Assembly: GCF_030209755.1 (NCBI RefSeq)
Contig: NZ_JARVRH010000009.1
Location: forward strand, 1 to 64,000
Reading direction: 5' to 3'
DNA from: Arthrobacter sp. efr-133-TYG-118
Lineage (GTDB): Bacteria > Actinomycetota > Actinomycetes > Actinomycetales > Micrococcaceae
DNA: 64,000 bases
Shown: one piece after another, positions 1 to 7,469 of the stretch
How positions within the stretch are numbered: the first letter of the stretch is position 1
How the letters are laid out: every line of letters starts with the position of its first letter
Translations under genes and position numbers: made by a program
Notes under the pieces: model-generated
Told to the model about the DNA's origin: nothing
Databases searched by the model: none
What the model saw: the letters and a program-made list of their open reading frames with translations, nothing else

Positions 1-40
1 TCACAGGAACCGCGGCACTATGTCCATCCCTAGCACCAAG

Positions 41-108
41 GAGAGCGCATGCTCAGGCGAATTGCGGTACCGAGGAGAGCGCATGCTCAGGCGAACTGCG
101 GTACCGAG
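41..108. repeat. 34-bp tandem duplication
   Basis: Two adjacent 34-bp copies (41-74 and 75-108) differ at one base (T/C). The second copy contains the stop codon of the minus-strand inositol-monophosphatase-like gene, so the duplication repeats the last codons of that gene. The unit is not a multiple of three, and the extra copy lies downstream of the stop. Confidence 0.85.
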
Positions 109-929
109 GTGAGCGCCGCGCGCAACTCGCGGACCGCCGACGGGCCTCCCGCAAGGAACCAGTCCAGGCCGTTAACGCGCACGACGTCGGTGTCCCCGCC
201 GGCCGCGCGGACGATCGCCTTGCCGGGGAGCCAGTCCCACTCAGGGCAGCTGTGTTGGAACCAGCAGCCCAGCTCGCCGTCGGCCACCCGGCCGAGATCG
301 CAGGAGCCGGAACCGAACATGCGCAGTGAAGCGGCGGACACCGCTGCAGCGTGCCAGGGCATGGCAGCGCGGGGATCGGCAAGCCAGGTGGGGTGGATAT
401 AGGTCGCGGCCCCGAGTTCGCTGAGGGCTGCCCCCGACGGTCCCGGGATCCGTTCGTCGTTGAGGGTCGCGGGGTGGCCTTCGCCGCCGGTCCAGAGCTT
501 GTCCAGCTCCGGCTGATAGATGGCCCCGAGGATGACGTCGGCATCCGAGGCGGCCCCGGGTGATGCCGTGCCCTCGTGCTTCAAGGCGATCGCGGAGCAC
601 CAATACGTGGAGCCGTGCAGGAAATTGTAGGTACCGTCCACGGGATCGATCACCCACGTGCGGCCGCTGCTTCCTGCCACCGAGCTTCCTTCTTCACCCA
701 GGATGCCGTCGTCCGGCCGGCAACGGCGCAGTTGCTCGAGGACGTAGGCTTCAGCCGCATGGTCGGCGGCGGTCACCACGTCCGAAACCGAGGTCTTCCG
801 TTCTCCCTGCAAGCCGCCCATCCGCATCAGCAGGGCAAGTTGCCCGGCTTCGCGGACCAGGGCGGCAGCCAGTTCGTAGTCGTCCAGCGATGGATCAAGT
901 TCTGTGGCGGAGTGCCTGCCAGTGGTCAT
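87..929 (-). CDS. Inositol monophosphatase family protein
   Basis: A 280-residue cytosolic phosphatase of the IMPase/CysQ/HisN superfamily, which hydrolyses small phosphomonoesters with Mg2+. The metal-site motifs are in the family order: GEEG at about residues 78-81, DPVDGTYNF at 95-103, and a C-terminal WDWLPG motif carrying the third aspartate. The length is usual for the family. It is divergent from the membrane-protein gene starting at 954, with only 24 bp between the starts. The substrate cannot be told from the sequence; histidinol phosphate, inositol phosphate and PAP phosphatases all share these motifs. Its 3' end sits in a 34-bp tandem duplication. Confidence 0.9.
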   Translation of the reverse strand: MTTGRHSATELDPSLDDYELAAALVREAGQLALLMRMGGLQGERKTSVSDVVTAADHAAEAYVLEQLRRCRPDDGILGEEGSSVAGSSGRTWVIDPVDGTYNFLHGSTYWCSAIALKHEGTASPGAASDADVILGAIYQPELDKLWTGGEGHPATLNDERIPGPSGAALSELGAATYIHPTWLADPRAAMPWHAAAVSAASLRMFGSGSCDLGRVADGELGCWFQHSCPEWDWLPGKAIVRAAGGDTDVVRVNGLDWFLAGGPSAVRELRAALTSVPQFA

Positions 930-953
930 GGGTCCAGCTTATGTGGCGGGATA

Positions 954-1586
954 ATGAATGACATGGCCAAGACCCCCGCCCAACGCATCAAGAAGCATGG
1001 CGCCAATGCCGCCGTCCCCCAGCACCACTTGCCGTCGGTGATCAATCCCACCACCCAGCGGTCCCCCGAGAAGGCGCAAAACAACGGCCGCCTCATAGTG
1101 ATTGCCGGGGTGGTGGCCAGCCTTTTCCTGTTCTGGTACGTGCACCTGCTGACCCTGAACCAGATGACCCAGTTGTCCGGCGGCATGGCCATGCCCGATT
1201 CCCTCATCGGCGGGTTCTCCACCGACTACGTCCATCAATTGCATGGCGCCATGACGGACGACGCCCGCGGACAGCTCAGCTACATCCACAAGACCGCGGG
1301 AACCTTGTTTCCGCTGATCTTCGGCTTCACCTGGCTTCTGCTGATCGGCACCAATGTGGCCGGAAAGGCACTGCGCTGGGCCTTGTGGGCTGCTCCCCTG
1401 CTGTTCGCGGTGGTCCGCTTGTGGAGCAACGTGGCGGTTGACGCTGCGCTGGCATCCGCAACGCCCGACGCCGGCCAGGTGGGTTTGGCGTCCACGCTCA
1501 CCGTTGCGGGCTGGGTGCTGTTCCTGCTGAGCCTTTTGGCTGGCGGCGCGGCTGTGTTCCTGACGCGGCGTTCCAAGAGCGTCTAA
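954..1586 (+). CDS. Four-TM integral membrane protein of unknown function
   Basis: I do not recognise a family. The 210-residue product has a basic, polar N-terminus of about 45 residues, a first membrane segment near residues 47-66, an extracytoplasmic-looking stretch of about 40 residues, and three more hydrophobic segments, ending RRSKSV. The start is the ATG at 954; an in-frame ATG at 963 is an equal alternative. It is divergent from the IMPase gene and convergent with the TPR gene. No catalytic motif is visible. Confidence 0.7.
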   Translation: MNDMAKTPAQRIKKHGANAAVPQHHLPSVINPTTQRSPEKAQNNGRLIVIAGVVASLFLFWYVHLLTLNQMTQLSGGMAMPDSLIGGFSTDYVHQLHGAMTDDARGQLSYIHKTAGTLFPLIFGFTWLLLIGTNVAGKALRWALWAAPLLFAVVRLWSNVAVDAALASATPDAGQVGLASTLTVAGWVLFLLSLLAGGAAVFLTRRSKSV

Positions 1587-1643
1587 CAAAAGCGCCTAAC
1601 AGGGCCAACGCCCGCCGGGGCTACTCCCGTTCCGGATCAGGCC

Positions 1644-2678
1644 CTATTCCGAATCAGGCCCCGGGGCGAGCATCTCGCGGGCTTGGAGGGCCCGCTGGTG
1701 GGCGCCGGCTTTGTCGAAGCGGTCCGCCGCTTCGACAAAGCTTTCCTTCGCCGCCTGAGGGCTCCCTGTACCGGCTTGGGCCCTCGCCATCAAGAGGTAG
1801 ACCTCGCCTGCCATCTGCGGCGGCAGTTGGTCAGCGCGGCCCCTGATTTCGTCCAGCAGTTCAAGTGCCGCCCGGGCGTCTCCCGCCAGGTAGTTCCAAT
1901 GCGCGCGGTTGAGCCGAAGCAGGAGAATTTCCTCTTCGCTGCCGCCGACGACATCCGTGGCGAGCTCTGCCCGTTCTATGCACCGCAGGGTGGCGGCATC
2001 TGCCACTTCAGCGGCCAGCCTCATCGCTGCCGATGCCTTGTTGAATTTGGCCCAGACATCAAGGTTCCGGGAAGGCGAGAAGGTCTCCGCGGCCAGCTCG
2101 TGATAGTGGAGCCCCTCGTCGACCTTGTCGCAGAGGAATGCCACATTGCCGATGACCCAGTACGCTTTGCCGGCTAACTGGTCATCCATTTCATCGGAGA
2201 TTCTTTCCGAGAGGGACAGGCACTCTTCCCAAGCCTCCTCCAGCTTGCCGGACTCGCCGAACGCGGCGATCAGTGCCTGCCGGGCATGAACGTCGATTTC
2301 CATGTCGGCGTCATCATCGACCAATCCCACTGCCGATGCCGCAGCCGAGGTGGCCATCTCCAGGAGCCCTTCGCCCCGCAGGGAGTTCGCCATCAAGATC
2401 AGTGCCCGGGCCCGGCGCTGGGGAGAAGCCACGGCCAACGATGCCTCGGAAAGCGACCTCGCTAGGGCAGTGCTCGCAGCGAAATCACCGGCGTCGAGAA
2501 GGTTCTCGGCTTGAAGGAAAGTCATGTTCCACCATCCGGCGGAATCGCCCTCATCAAGGGCAATATCAGCAGCCGATCGCGCACCATCGGCAGCCTTGGC
2601 GAAGTCGTGGCTAGCCCGGTGCCCTCTCGCCTGCAGTTCCGCGGAGGCGTATGACGGCGCAACCTTCTTTTCTCCCAT
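1644..2678 (-). CDS. TPR-repeat protein (possible peptide receptor)
   Basis: A 344-residue soluble, all-helical protein with repeated pairs of Ala/Leu-rich helices of TPR type from about residue 35 to the end, for example the AGDARAALELLDEI and GKLEEAWEECLSL helices. No helix-turn-helix, signal peptide or membrane segment is visible. The start is the ATG at 2678; the open frame runs to 2753, but the extra 25 residues look basic and non-helical. It is divergently transcribed from the secreted GWWPN-repeat gene, 171 bp away. Its size and architecture resemble Rap-type TPR sensors of Firmicutes, which bind exported peptides, but that likeness is architectural only. Confidence 0.7.
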   Translation of the reverse strand: MGEKKVAPSYASAELQARGHRASHDFAKAADGARSAADIALDEGDSAGWWNMTFLQAENLLDAGDFAASTALARSLSEASLAVASPQRRARALILMANSLRGEGLLEMATSAAASAVGLVDDDADMEIDVHARQALIAAFGESGKLEEAWEECLSLSERISDEMDDQLAGKAYWVIGNVAFLCDKVDEGLHYHELAAETFSPSRNLDVWAKFNKASAAMRLAAEVADAATLRCIERAELATDVVGGSEEEILLLRLNRAHWNYLAGDARAALELLDEIRGRADQLPPQMAGEVYLLMARAQAGTGSPQAAKESFVEAADRFDKAGAHQRALQAREMLAPGPDSE

Positions 2679-2760
2679 GGCTCCATTATGTCTCTGGGAA
2701 CCACGTCTAAGGTGCGGCCGGGCAATTAGCACGATTTTGGGAGATGTGGACAAAGCATTG

Positions 2761-2789
2761 ATGACACGGCGTGTCGTTACTCTTATAAT
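2761..2789 (+). promoter_or_regulatory. Near-consensus sigma-70-type promoter with embedded palindrome
   Basis: The -35 box ATGACA (2761-2766, five of six matches to TTGACA) and -10 box TATAAT (2784-2789, perfect) are exactly 17 bp apart. This is unusually strong for such a GC-rich genome. A perfect 13-bp palindrome GACACG-G-CGTGTC (2763-2775) overlaps the -35 box and spacer, where a repressor would block RNA polymerase. It drives the GWWPN-repeat gene starting at 2850. Confidence 0.75.
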
Positions 2790-2849
2790 GAGCGTGCTTC
2801 ACTTCGTTCACTCCAGTCGCATCAGTCACATACCATCAGGAGCTTTCGC

Positions 2850-3143
2850 ATGAAAAGAACTCTCGCCGCCCTCCTCGCGGCAGCAGCAATCTTGCTCGCA
2901 GGAATTACCGGCTCGGCAGCAGTGTCCGCCAGCAGCCAGAGCCCCTCGCAGGATTCGTCCATAGCCGTTGGCTGGTGGCCGAACTTTGCACAGGATTCGG
3001 CTCAGGCCACCGGCTGGTGGCCGAACTTTGCACAGGATTCGGCTCAGGCCACCGGCTGGTGGCCCAACGCCACCACCCAGGGTTCGCCTCAGGCCACCGG
3101 TTGGTGGCCCAACGCCGCCACCAACTCCACCCCCTCCAACTAG
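2850..3143 (+). CDS. Small secreted GWWPN-repeat protein
   Basis: A 97-residue product with a classical Sec signal peptide: a KR n-region, a long Ala/Leu hydrophobic core and a likely cleavage after a small-residue site near residues 24-27. The remaining 70 residues are almost wholly four tandem units of 13-15 residues, each centred on (A/T)GWWPN and separated by polar Ser/Gln/Ala/Asp linkers. There are no cysteines. A CAGGAG ribosome site lies 7 nt before the ATG. It is monocistronic, between a strong promoter and a perfect terminator hairpin. I do not recognise the family. Repeated identical short units behind a signal peptide suggest a multi-copy peptide precursor or a surface-binding Trp-repeat protein. 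Confidence 0.8.
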   Translation: MKRTLAALLAAAAILLAGITGSAAVSASSQSPSQDSSIAVGWWPNFAQDSAQATGWWPNFAQDSAQATGWWPNATTQGSPQATGWWPNAATNSTPSN

Positions 3144-3153
3144 CCACACCTGA

Positions 3154-3184
3154 AAAGGCACCGGACCTGAGGTCCGGTGCCTTT
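3154..3184 (+). terminator. Intrinsic terminator after the GWWPN gene
   Basis: A perfect 14-bp stem (3154-3167 with 3171-3184) with a 3-nt loop. The arms begin AAA and end TTT, so it should also work for the minus-strand GGDEF-EAL transcript's opposite direction. No long T tail follows. Confidence 0.85.
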
Positions 3185-3220
3185 CCGTTGCCTGCCTTTC
3201 CATGACTGGAGGAGGCATGC

Positions 3221-4741
3221 TCAGGTGGCGCGCAGCAGTTCCGCGAATTTTTCTGCTGCCATGGGCCGGCCAAAGTAATACCCCTGGCCACTGGCGCAGC
3301 CCAGTCGGGCAAGCTCAGCCGCCTGCTCCGCCGTTTCGATGCCCTCGGCAACGGCCTGCATTCCGCATGCATGAATGAGCTGGAGAACTGCCGCCACAAA
3401 GTCCCGTTCCTTGTCGTCCGTGCCCAGGCCTTGGATAAGGGAGCGGTCGATCTTGACCACGTTGACGGGAAGGCTGCGCAGGTAGCTGATGGACGAATAG
3501 CCCGTGCCGAAATCGTCGATTTCCAAGCGGATACCCAGACGCCGGAGGCCGGTCAGAGAGTATTTGTCGATGTCGCTGCCGTTCACCGCCATTGACTCCG
3601 TCAGCTCGATGACCAGCTTGGATGCCTCCACTCCGGTTTCGGCGAGCACTTCCCGCACATGCTCGATCAGTTCCAAGCTCTGCAATTCGGTTGTCGAAAT
3701 ATTGACGCGCATGCTGAAGTCTTCGTCCACGCCGGGGCCGTCCTGCCACTCGCGCAATTGCTGCATCGCCCGCCGAAGAACCCAATAGCCGAGATCGATG
3801 ATGATTCCGGTTTCCTCAGCCAGAGGGATGAATGCATCCGGCATCAACAATCCCCTGTCGGGGTGGTTCCACCGCACCAGCGCTTCAGCGCCTTCAATCC
3901 GGCCCGAAGCCAACTCGACAACGGGCTGGAAGTGGAGGACCAGCTGATCTGTCCGGATGGCTTCACGCAGCTCGGAGATCATGAGTCCTTGGAGTCGGCG
4001 CGCGTACAACAAAGCCGGCTCGAAAACCCTGACGCTGCTCCCCGGCTCGGCCTTTGCCGCATACATGGCCGTATCGGCTTCCATCACGAGGTCGTCCACG
4101 GACTGTCCTGGCTCGGCGACCCGGAGCCCGATGCTGGTTCCACAGATGATCCGGACCTCGCCAATGTCGATGCTTTCACCGACGGCTCGGAGGATCCGTT
4201 TGGCAACGCCCCGCGCGTGAGCCGCATTGGATTTGGGCATCATGACGGCGAATTCGTCCCCGCCGAGCCTGGCCACCATGTCAGTGTCGCGGACCGCTGC
4301 GAGCAGGCGCCTGGCAGTGACCTTCAAGACGGTGTCCCCCGCGCCGTGCCCCAACGTGTCGTTGATCCCCTTAAATGAGTTCAAGTCCAAAACGAGCAAT
4401 GCGGGTGGGAGCTCGCCCCGTTCGGATTCGACGAGTTCATGGTTCAGCGCCCTTTCGAGTGCCGTGCGGTTGGCCAACTGGGTCAGCGGATCAGTGAGCG
4501 CCATCCTTTCGAGTTCGATTTGAGCCTCGCGCAGCATGGCAGTTCGGCTTTCGACCCGTTCCTCGAGCTCCTGGTAGATGGCTTGGAGATCGTCCGCCAT
4601 GAGGTTGATCCCGGTAATGACGGCAGCCACCTCGTCCCGCGGACCGGAGACCGGGATCCTCGTGCTGAGGTCGCCGTCCGCAATCCGGACCACCCCTTCA
4701 ACAAGGGCAAGGAGCCGGGGGTCCTGGGGCTCACGATTCAC
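3221..4741 (-). CDS. GGDEF-EAL bifunctional c-di-GMP enzyme
   Basis: A 506-residue soluble protein that should make and/or degrade cyclic di-GMP. Residues 10-60 resemble a HAMP-like helical segment followed by a coiled coil, with no membrane helices. The GGDEF domain has an intact GGDEF at 160-164 and an RxxD inhibitory site (RDTD, 151-154) at the canonical five-residue spacing. The EAL domain has EAL at 286-288, and later DDFGTGYSS and AEGIET motifs are intact, so both activities look possible. It overlaps the upstream STAS-like gene by 11 nt, so the two are probably translationally coupled and that small protein may regulate it. Confidence 0.92.
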   Translation of the reverse strand: MNREPQDPRLLALVEGVVRIADGDLSTRIPVSGPRDEVAAVITGINLMADDLQAIYQELEERVESRTAMLREAQIELERMALTDPLTQLANRTALERALNHELVESERGELPPALLVLDLNSFKGINDTLGHGAGDTVLKVTARRLLAAVRDTDMVARLGGDEFAVMMPKSNAAHARGVAKRILRAVGESIDIGEVRIICGTSIGLRVAEPGQSVDDLVMEADTAMYAAKAEPGSSVRVFEPALLYARRLQGLMISELREAIRTDQLVLHFQPVVELASGRIEGAEALVRWNHPDRGLLMPDAFIPLAEETGIIIDLGYWVLRRAMQQLREWQDGPGVDEDFSMRVNISTTELQSLELIEHVREVLAETGVEASKLVIELTESMAVNGSDIDKYSLTGLRRLGIRLEIDDFGTGYSSISYLRSLPVNVVKIDRSLIQGLGTDDKERDFVAAVLQLIHACGMQAVAEGIETAEQAAELARLGCASGQGYYFGRPMAAEKFAELLRAT

Positions 4742-5177
4742 GGTGGTGCTCTCTCAACCAGTCACGGGCTTCCGTCTCGGAGGTGAAGAACTGTCCCGGA
4801 AGGGAGCCTGGCTTCGCGCGCAGGAGAAAGTGCGCGATCACCCGGTCCACAGGGCTCTCCCCCAAGAGGGCACAGGCTGAAACGACCACGGAATTCGAGT
4901 ACGTCAGGCGCGCGTCATCGGTCACGGACAGTACTCCGGTCACCCTGAGCAGAAGCGGAAGCCTCCGTCCGTCCGCAAACATGCGAACGGCTGCTGCGGC
5001 CGCCCGCGCCTCCGGCGAGCGGACTACGGTGTTCGGCGGCAGGGTGACTTCGACAATCCCGTCCTCCGCCAAGTCAACGGTGATCTGATCGGCAGGAGCC
5101 GGCACGTCTTCGGATGACGCATCCAAAGCATCATCGGGGAGCCTGGAATCCCGGGCGGGGAGTGTCTGGGCGCTCAT
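4731..5177 (-). CDS. Small STAS/SpoIIAA-like domain protein
   Basis: A 148-residue protein with a polar, acidic 30-residue N-terminus followed by an alternating strand/helix pattern (ITVDLAEDGIVEVTLPP, then LPLLLRVTGV) typical of the STAS/SEC14-like fold seen in small actinobacterial regulatory proteins. It is the first gene of a two-gene unit and overlaps the GGDEF-EAL gene by 11 nt. An 11-bp inverted repeat lies about 45 bp upstream. I infer a regulatory or scaffolding role for the c-di-GMP enzyme. The fold call is from pattern only. Confidence 0.65.
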   Translation of the reverse strand: MSAQTLPARDSRLPDDALDASSEDVPAPADQITVDLAEDGIVEVTLPPNTVVRSPEARAAAAAVRMFADGRRLPLLLRVTGVLSVTDDARLTYSNSVVVSACALLGESPVDRVIAHFLLRAKPGSLPGQFFTSETEARDWLREHHRES

Positions 5178-5220
5178 CGCTGCGTGGCCCGCCGCCGTCG
5201 GACGATCGGCCCGTGGGGGT

Positions 5221-5262
5221 CCATAAGGGCACTACCCGGGAGCTCCGAAGCTGCCCTTATGG
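5221..5262. promoter_or_regulatory. 11-bp perfect inverted repeat upstream of the STAS/GGDEF-EAL operon
   Basis: CCATAAGGGCA (5221-5231) and TGCCCTTATGG (5252-5262) are perfect inverted arms with a 20-bp spacer, 44 bp upstream of the minus-strand start at 5177. This could be an operator for a dimeric regulator or an mRNA hairpin in the leader. The rest of the 5178-5454 gap shows no gene. Confidence 0.55.
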
Positions 5263-5454
5263 GGAATATATCGCCTGCGTGTCCCGGACGACGCAGAACA
5301 AGCTGATGAGTCATGGGTCCTATGTTCTGCCGTGTCGATCAATCTAGTCTGGGCCGAGACTGCGTGGAACCCTCAGCCCGACGCCATTCCGGTGAGTGCA
5401 CTCATGATAGTGCAAAGATTGCCTGCCCGCTGACACGAGGCTACCCGCGAAAAC

Positions 5455-6219
5455 TCAGCGTTTTGCAAGCCGCGCCGCCGTTCGCCGTACTTCCCGAACC
5501 CTTTGCGCGACCACTAGCCCGGCGGCGGAAAATCCGATCGTGACCGGATAAGCCATGAGGCGTTCCAAGGTTCCAGGTTCGGGGACATCCATCCTTGTCA
5601 GGGCACCGACCACGAGGGCGCCCAGCGTCAACGTCCCGCACGCCACGATGAACCAGCTCATGGCCGTGTGGGGCAGCCAGAGCACCCCTAGGAGCAACAG
5701 TGCGAACGCTCCACCGATGAAGAACATGAGGGCGCCCACAAGGTGGAAGGGAGATCCAAGGTCTTCCGGCACAAAACCAACAACCACAGTTCCCAGCCCG
5801 GAGATACCCGCCAGGACCCGGACCGCGACGGCGGTGGGCCACGCTCTGCGGTAGGCAGCACCCTGCAGGATGCGCACGCCGGGACGGGCAGCTATGCAGA
5901 GGAGCGCCGAACTGAGCAGGAGCGCCCCGAAAAGCATGCCGAGGCCCTGCACCACAAAGGAGGCATTCATGAGCAGATGCAGGGGCGAACAGACGTCGCG
6001 GTGCTCGTAGATCCCGCATCTGAGGGCGCCAAGATCGCTGATGAAACCGGTCCGGCGATCGTAGGGCTCGGGACCGCGCCAGGCTTCGATCACCGCCGAT
6101 TCGGCCACGAAATACTGCACCACGCTCAACTGGGCCCAGCCGCCGATGTTCGAGCGGATGGTGCCCAGGTCCGGGAGGTGGTCGCCGAAGGCGACCGGCG
6201 CCGTCATCTGCTCTCTCAT
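5455..6219 (-). CDS. DUF998 family membrane protein
   Basis: A 254-residue integral membrane protein with about six hydrophobic segments. The motif near residue 50, ISDLGALRCG...VCSPLHLLMNASFVVQG, is the signature of the DUF998 family, whose biochemical role is not established. The start is taken at the ATG at 6219 (MREQMTAP); the open frame upstream is an Arg/Gly-rich non-protein-like extension, and the ATG at 6207 is an alternative. It is a single gene on the minus strand, divergent from tRNA-Arg. Confidence 0.8.
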   Translation of the reverse strand: MREQMTAPVAFGDHLPDLGTIRSNIGGWAQLSVVQYFVAESAVIEAWRGPEPYDRRTGFISDLGALRCGIYEHRDVCSPLHLLMNASFVVQGLGMLFGALLLSSALLCIAARPGVRILQGAAYRRAWPTAVAVRVLAGISGLGTVVVGFVPEDLGSPFHLVGALMFFIGGAFALLLLGVLWLPHTAMSWFIVACGTLTLGALVVGALTRMDVPEPGTLERLMAYPVTIGFSAAGLVVAQRVREVRRTAARLAKR

Positions 6220-6377
6220 GCGGGCCAGCCTAGCGCCAGCGCACCCACGTGCCGCGCCGCCTTTGTCGCCACCCTGCCTGTGCTGCCGGCGTCGGTGTTC
6301 GAGGGCTGCCCCGGCAGCTTGTATGCTTGTATGCGTGCCCGGCCAGCGGCTCCCAGGAGCTTCCAGTACGCGCACAG

Positions 6378-6450
6378 GCCCTCGTAGCTCAGTGGATAGA
6401 GCACGGCTCTCCTAAAGCCGGTGTCGTTGGTTCGATTCCAATCGAGGGCA
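6378..6450 (+). tRNA. tRNA-Arg (anticodon CCU)
   Basis: The acceptor arm GCCCTCG (6378-6384) pairs perfectly with CGAGGGC (6443-6449), with A6450 as discriminator. The anticodon stem CGGCT/AGCCG flanks loop CTCCTAA, giving anticodon CCT (6411-6413). The T-arm TTCGATTC is canonical. The 3' CCA is not encoded. A protein gene begins within two bases of its end. Confidence 0.97.
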
Positions 6451-6451
6451 C

Positions 6452-6907
6452 TTGAAAGACCAGCTGCGCGAATCGTCTCCGACGCAAGACCTGCGGGCCT
6501 ACCTGCTGGGCAGCTGGACCGTGGAACGGTCTCTGTGGGACCGGGCGGGCGGCACCCGCGGTACGTTCACCGGCGTCGTGCGCTATTCAGGAACCCCCGA
6601 CGGCGGCCTCCTCCTTCGCGAGGACGGCACCATGACGTGGCCCACCCACACGGGCCCGGCCTTCCGCGAATACCTCCTGCGCCCCTCGGGCTCTCCCGCC
6701 GCCATGGATGTCTACTTCCCGGACGGGAAACCGTTCCACCGCATGAGCTTCCGCGATCACGCCAACGAGGCCAGCCACTGGTGCGATCCCGATGACTATA
6801 AAGTCAATTACCTCTGGGGCGGGCCGGATGCTTTCAGCTACGCCTGGGACGTCCACGGACCGGCCAAGGATTTGCTGCTCGAATCCCGGCTTAGGAGAGC
6901 GCAATGA
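6452..6907 (+). CDS. DUF6314 family protein
   Basis: A 151-residue cytosolic protein with the opening DLRAYLLGSWTVERSLWD and later FHRMSF...HWCDPDDYKVNY and WDVHGPAKD blocks typical of the lipocalin/THAP4-like DUF6314 family; ligand unknown. The best start is TTG at 6452, only one base after the tRNA discriminator. The only Shine-Dalgarno-like sequence is GAGGG in the tRNA acceptor arm. It overlaps the Nudix gene by 4 nt (ATGA), so the two form an operon and are probably made together. Confidence 0.75.
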   Translation: MKDQLRESSPTQDLRAYLLGSWTVERSLWDRAGGTRGTFTGVVRYSGTPDGGLLLREDGTMTWPTHTGPAFREYLLRPSGSPAAMDVYFPDGKPFHRMSFRDHANEASHWCDPDDYKVNYLWGGPDAFSYAWDVHGPAKDLLLESRLRRAQ

Positions 6908-7320
6908 CCCGCAACCATCCAGCCAAGGACCTGATAGTCGTCAGCGCGGTCTGCGTGTACGACGACGCCGGACGGCTGCTCACGGTGCGCAAGCGTGGCA
7001 CGGACAAGTTCATGCACCCCGGGGGCAAGCCCGAACCAGGTGAAACCGCGGCGGAGACGGCATCCCGCGAGCTGGCCGAGGAAGTCGGAATCGACGTCGA
7101 CCCGGCCGATCTGGAGCCCTTGGGGAGCTGGCTCGCCATCGCCGCCAACGAGGCCGCCACGGATATCCAGGCTACCGTCTTCACTGCACCAGGCATGTGG
7201 GAGGCCCATCCTTCGGCCGAGATCGCAGAGATCCGCTGGTTGGATCTCTCTGCTGAACTTCCGGACGATTTGGCTCCACTCCTGACGGACCATGTCCTGC
7301 CCCTGCTCGCGAAAAAGTAA
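6904..7320 (+). CDS. Nudix hydrolase
   Basis: A 138-residue Nudix pyrophosphatase. A complete Nudix box GX5EX7REUXEEXGU runs from G41 to I63, with REL and EE at 55-60. The RKRGTDKFMHPGGKPEPGE context resembles the NTP-pyrophosphatase or (d)NDP-X branch; the substrate is not determinable. It starts inside the stop of the DUF6314 gene (ATGA overlap), giving translational coupling. Confidence 0.92.
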   Translation: MTRNHPAKDLIVVSAVCVYDDAGRLLTVRKRGTDKFMHPGGKPEPGETAAETASRELAEEVGIDVDPADLEPLGSWLAIAANEAATDIQATVFTAPGMWEAHPSAEIAEIRWLDLSAELPDDLAPLLTDHVLPLLAKK

Positions 7321-7469
7321 GGCCTTCCCGCACCTGGACAATGCTGCGGGTGACACAGCCTGAAGTTCCCTGTTTTCCCATGAAAATCCGGTGAGAACTG
7401 GCTATAGTGATCGCACAGTTTGTTTTAACTTGATACAGGCTGCATTGTCAGATCCAGCTGGGGGATCGC

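Noticed and set aside
2678..2753. Longer start of the TPR gene
   Set aside because: The extra 25 residues are basic and non-helical and would overlap the divergent promoter region; ATG 2678 is preferred.
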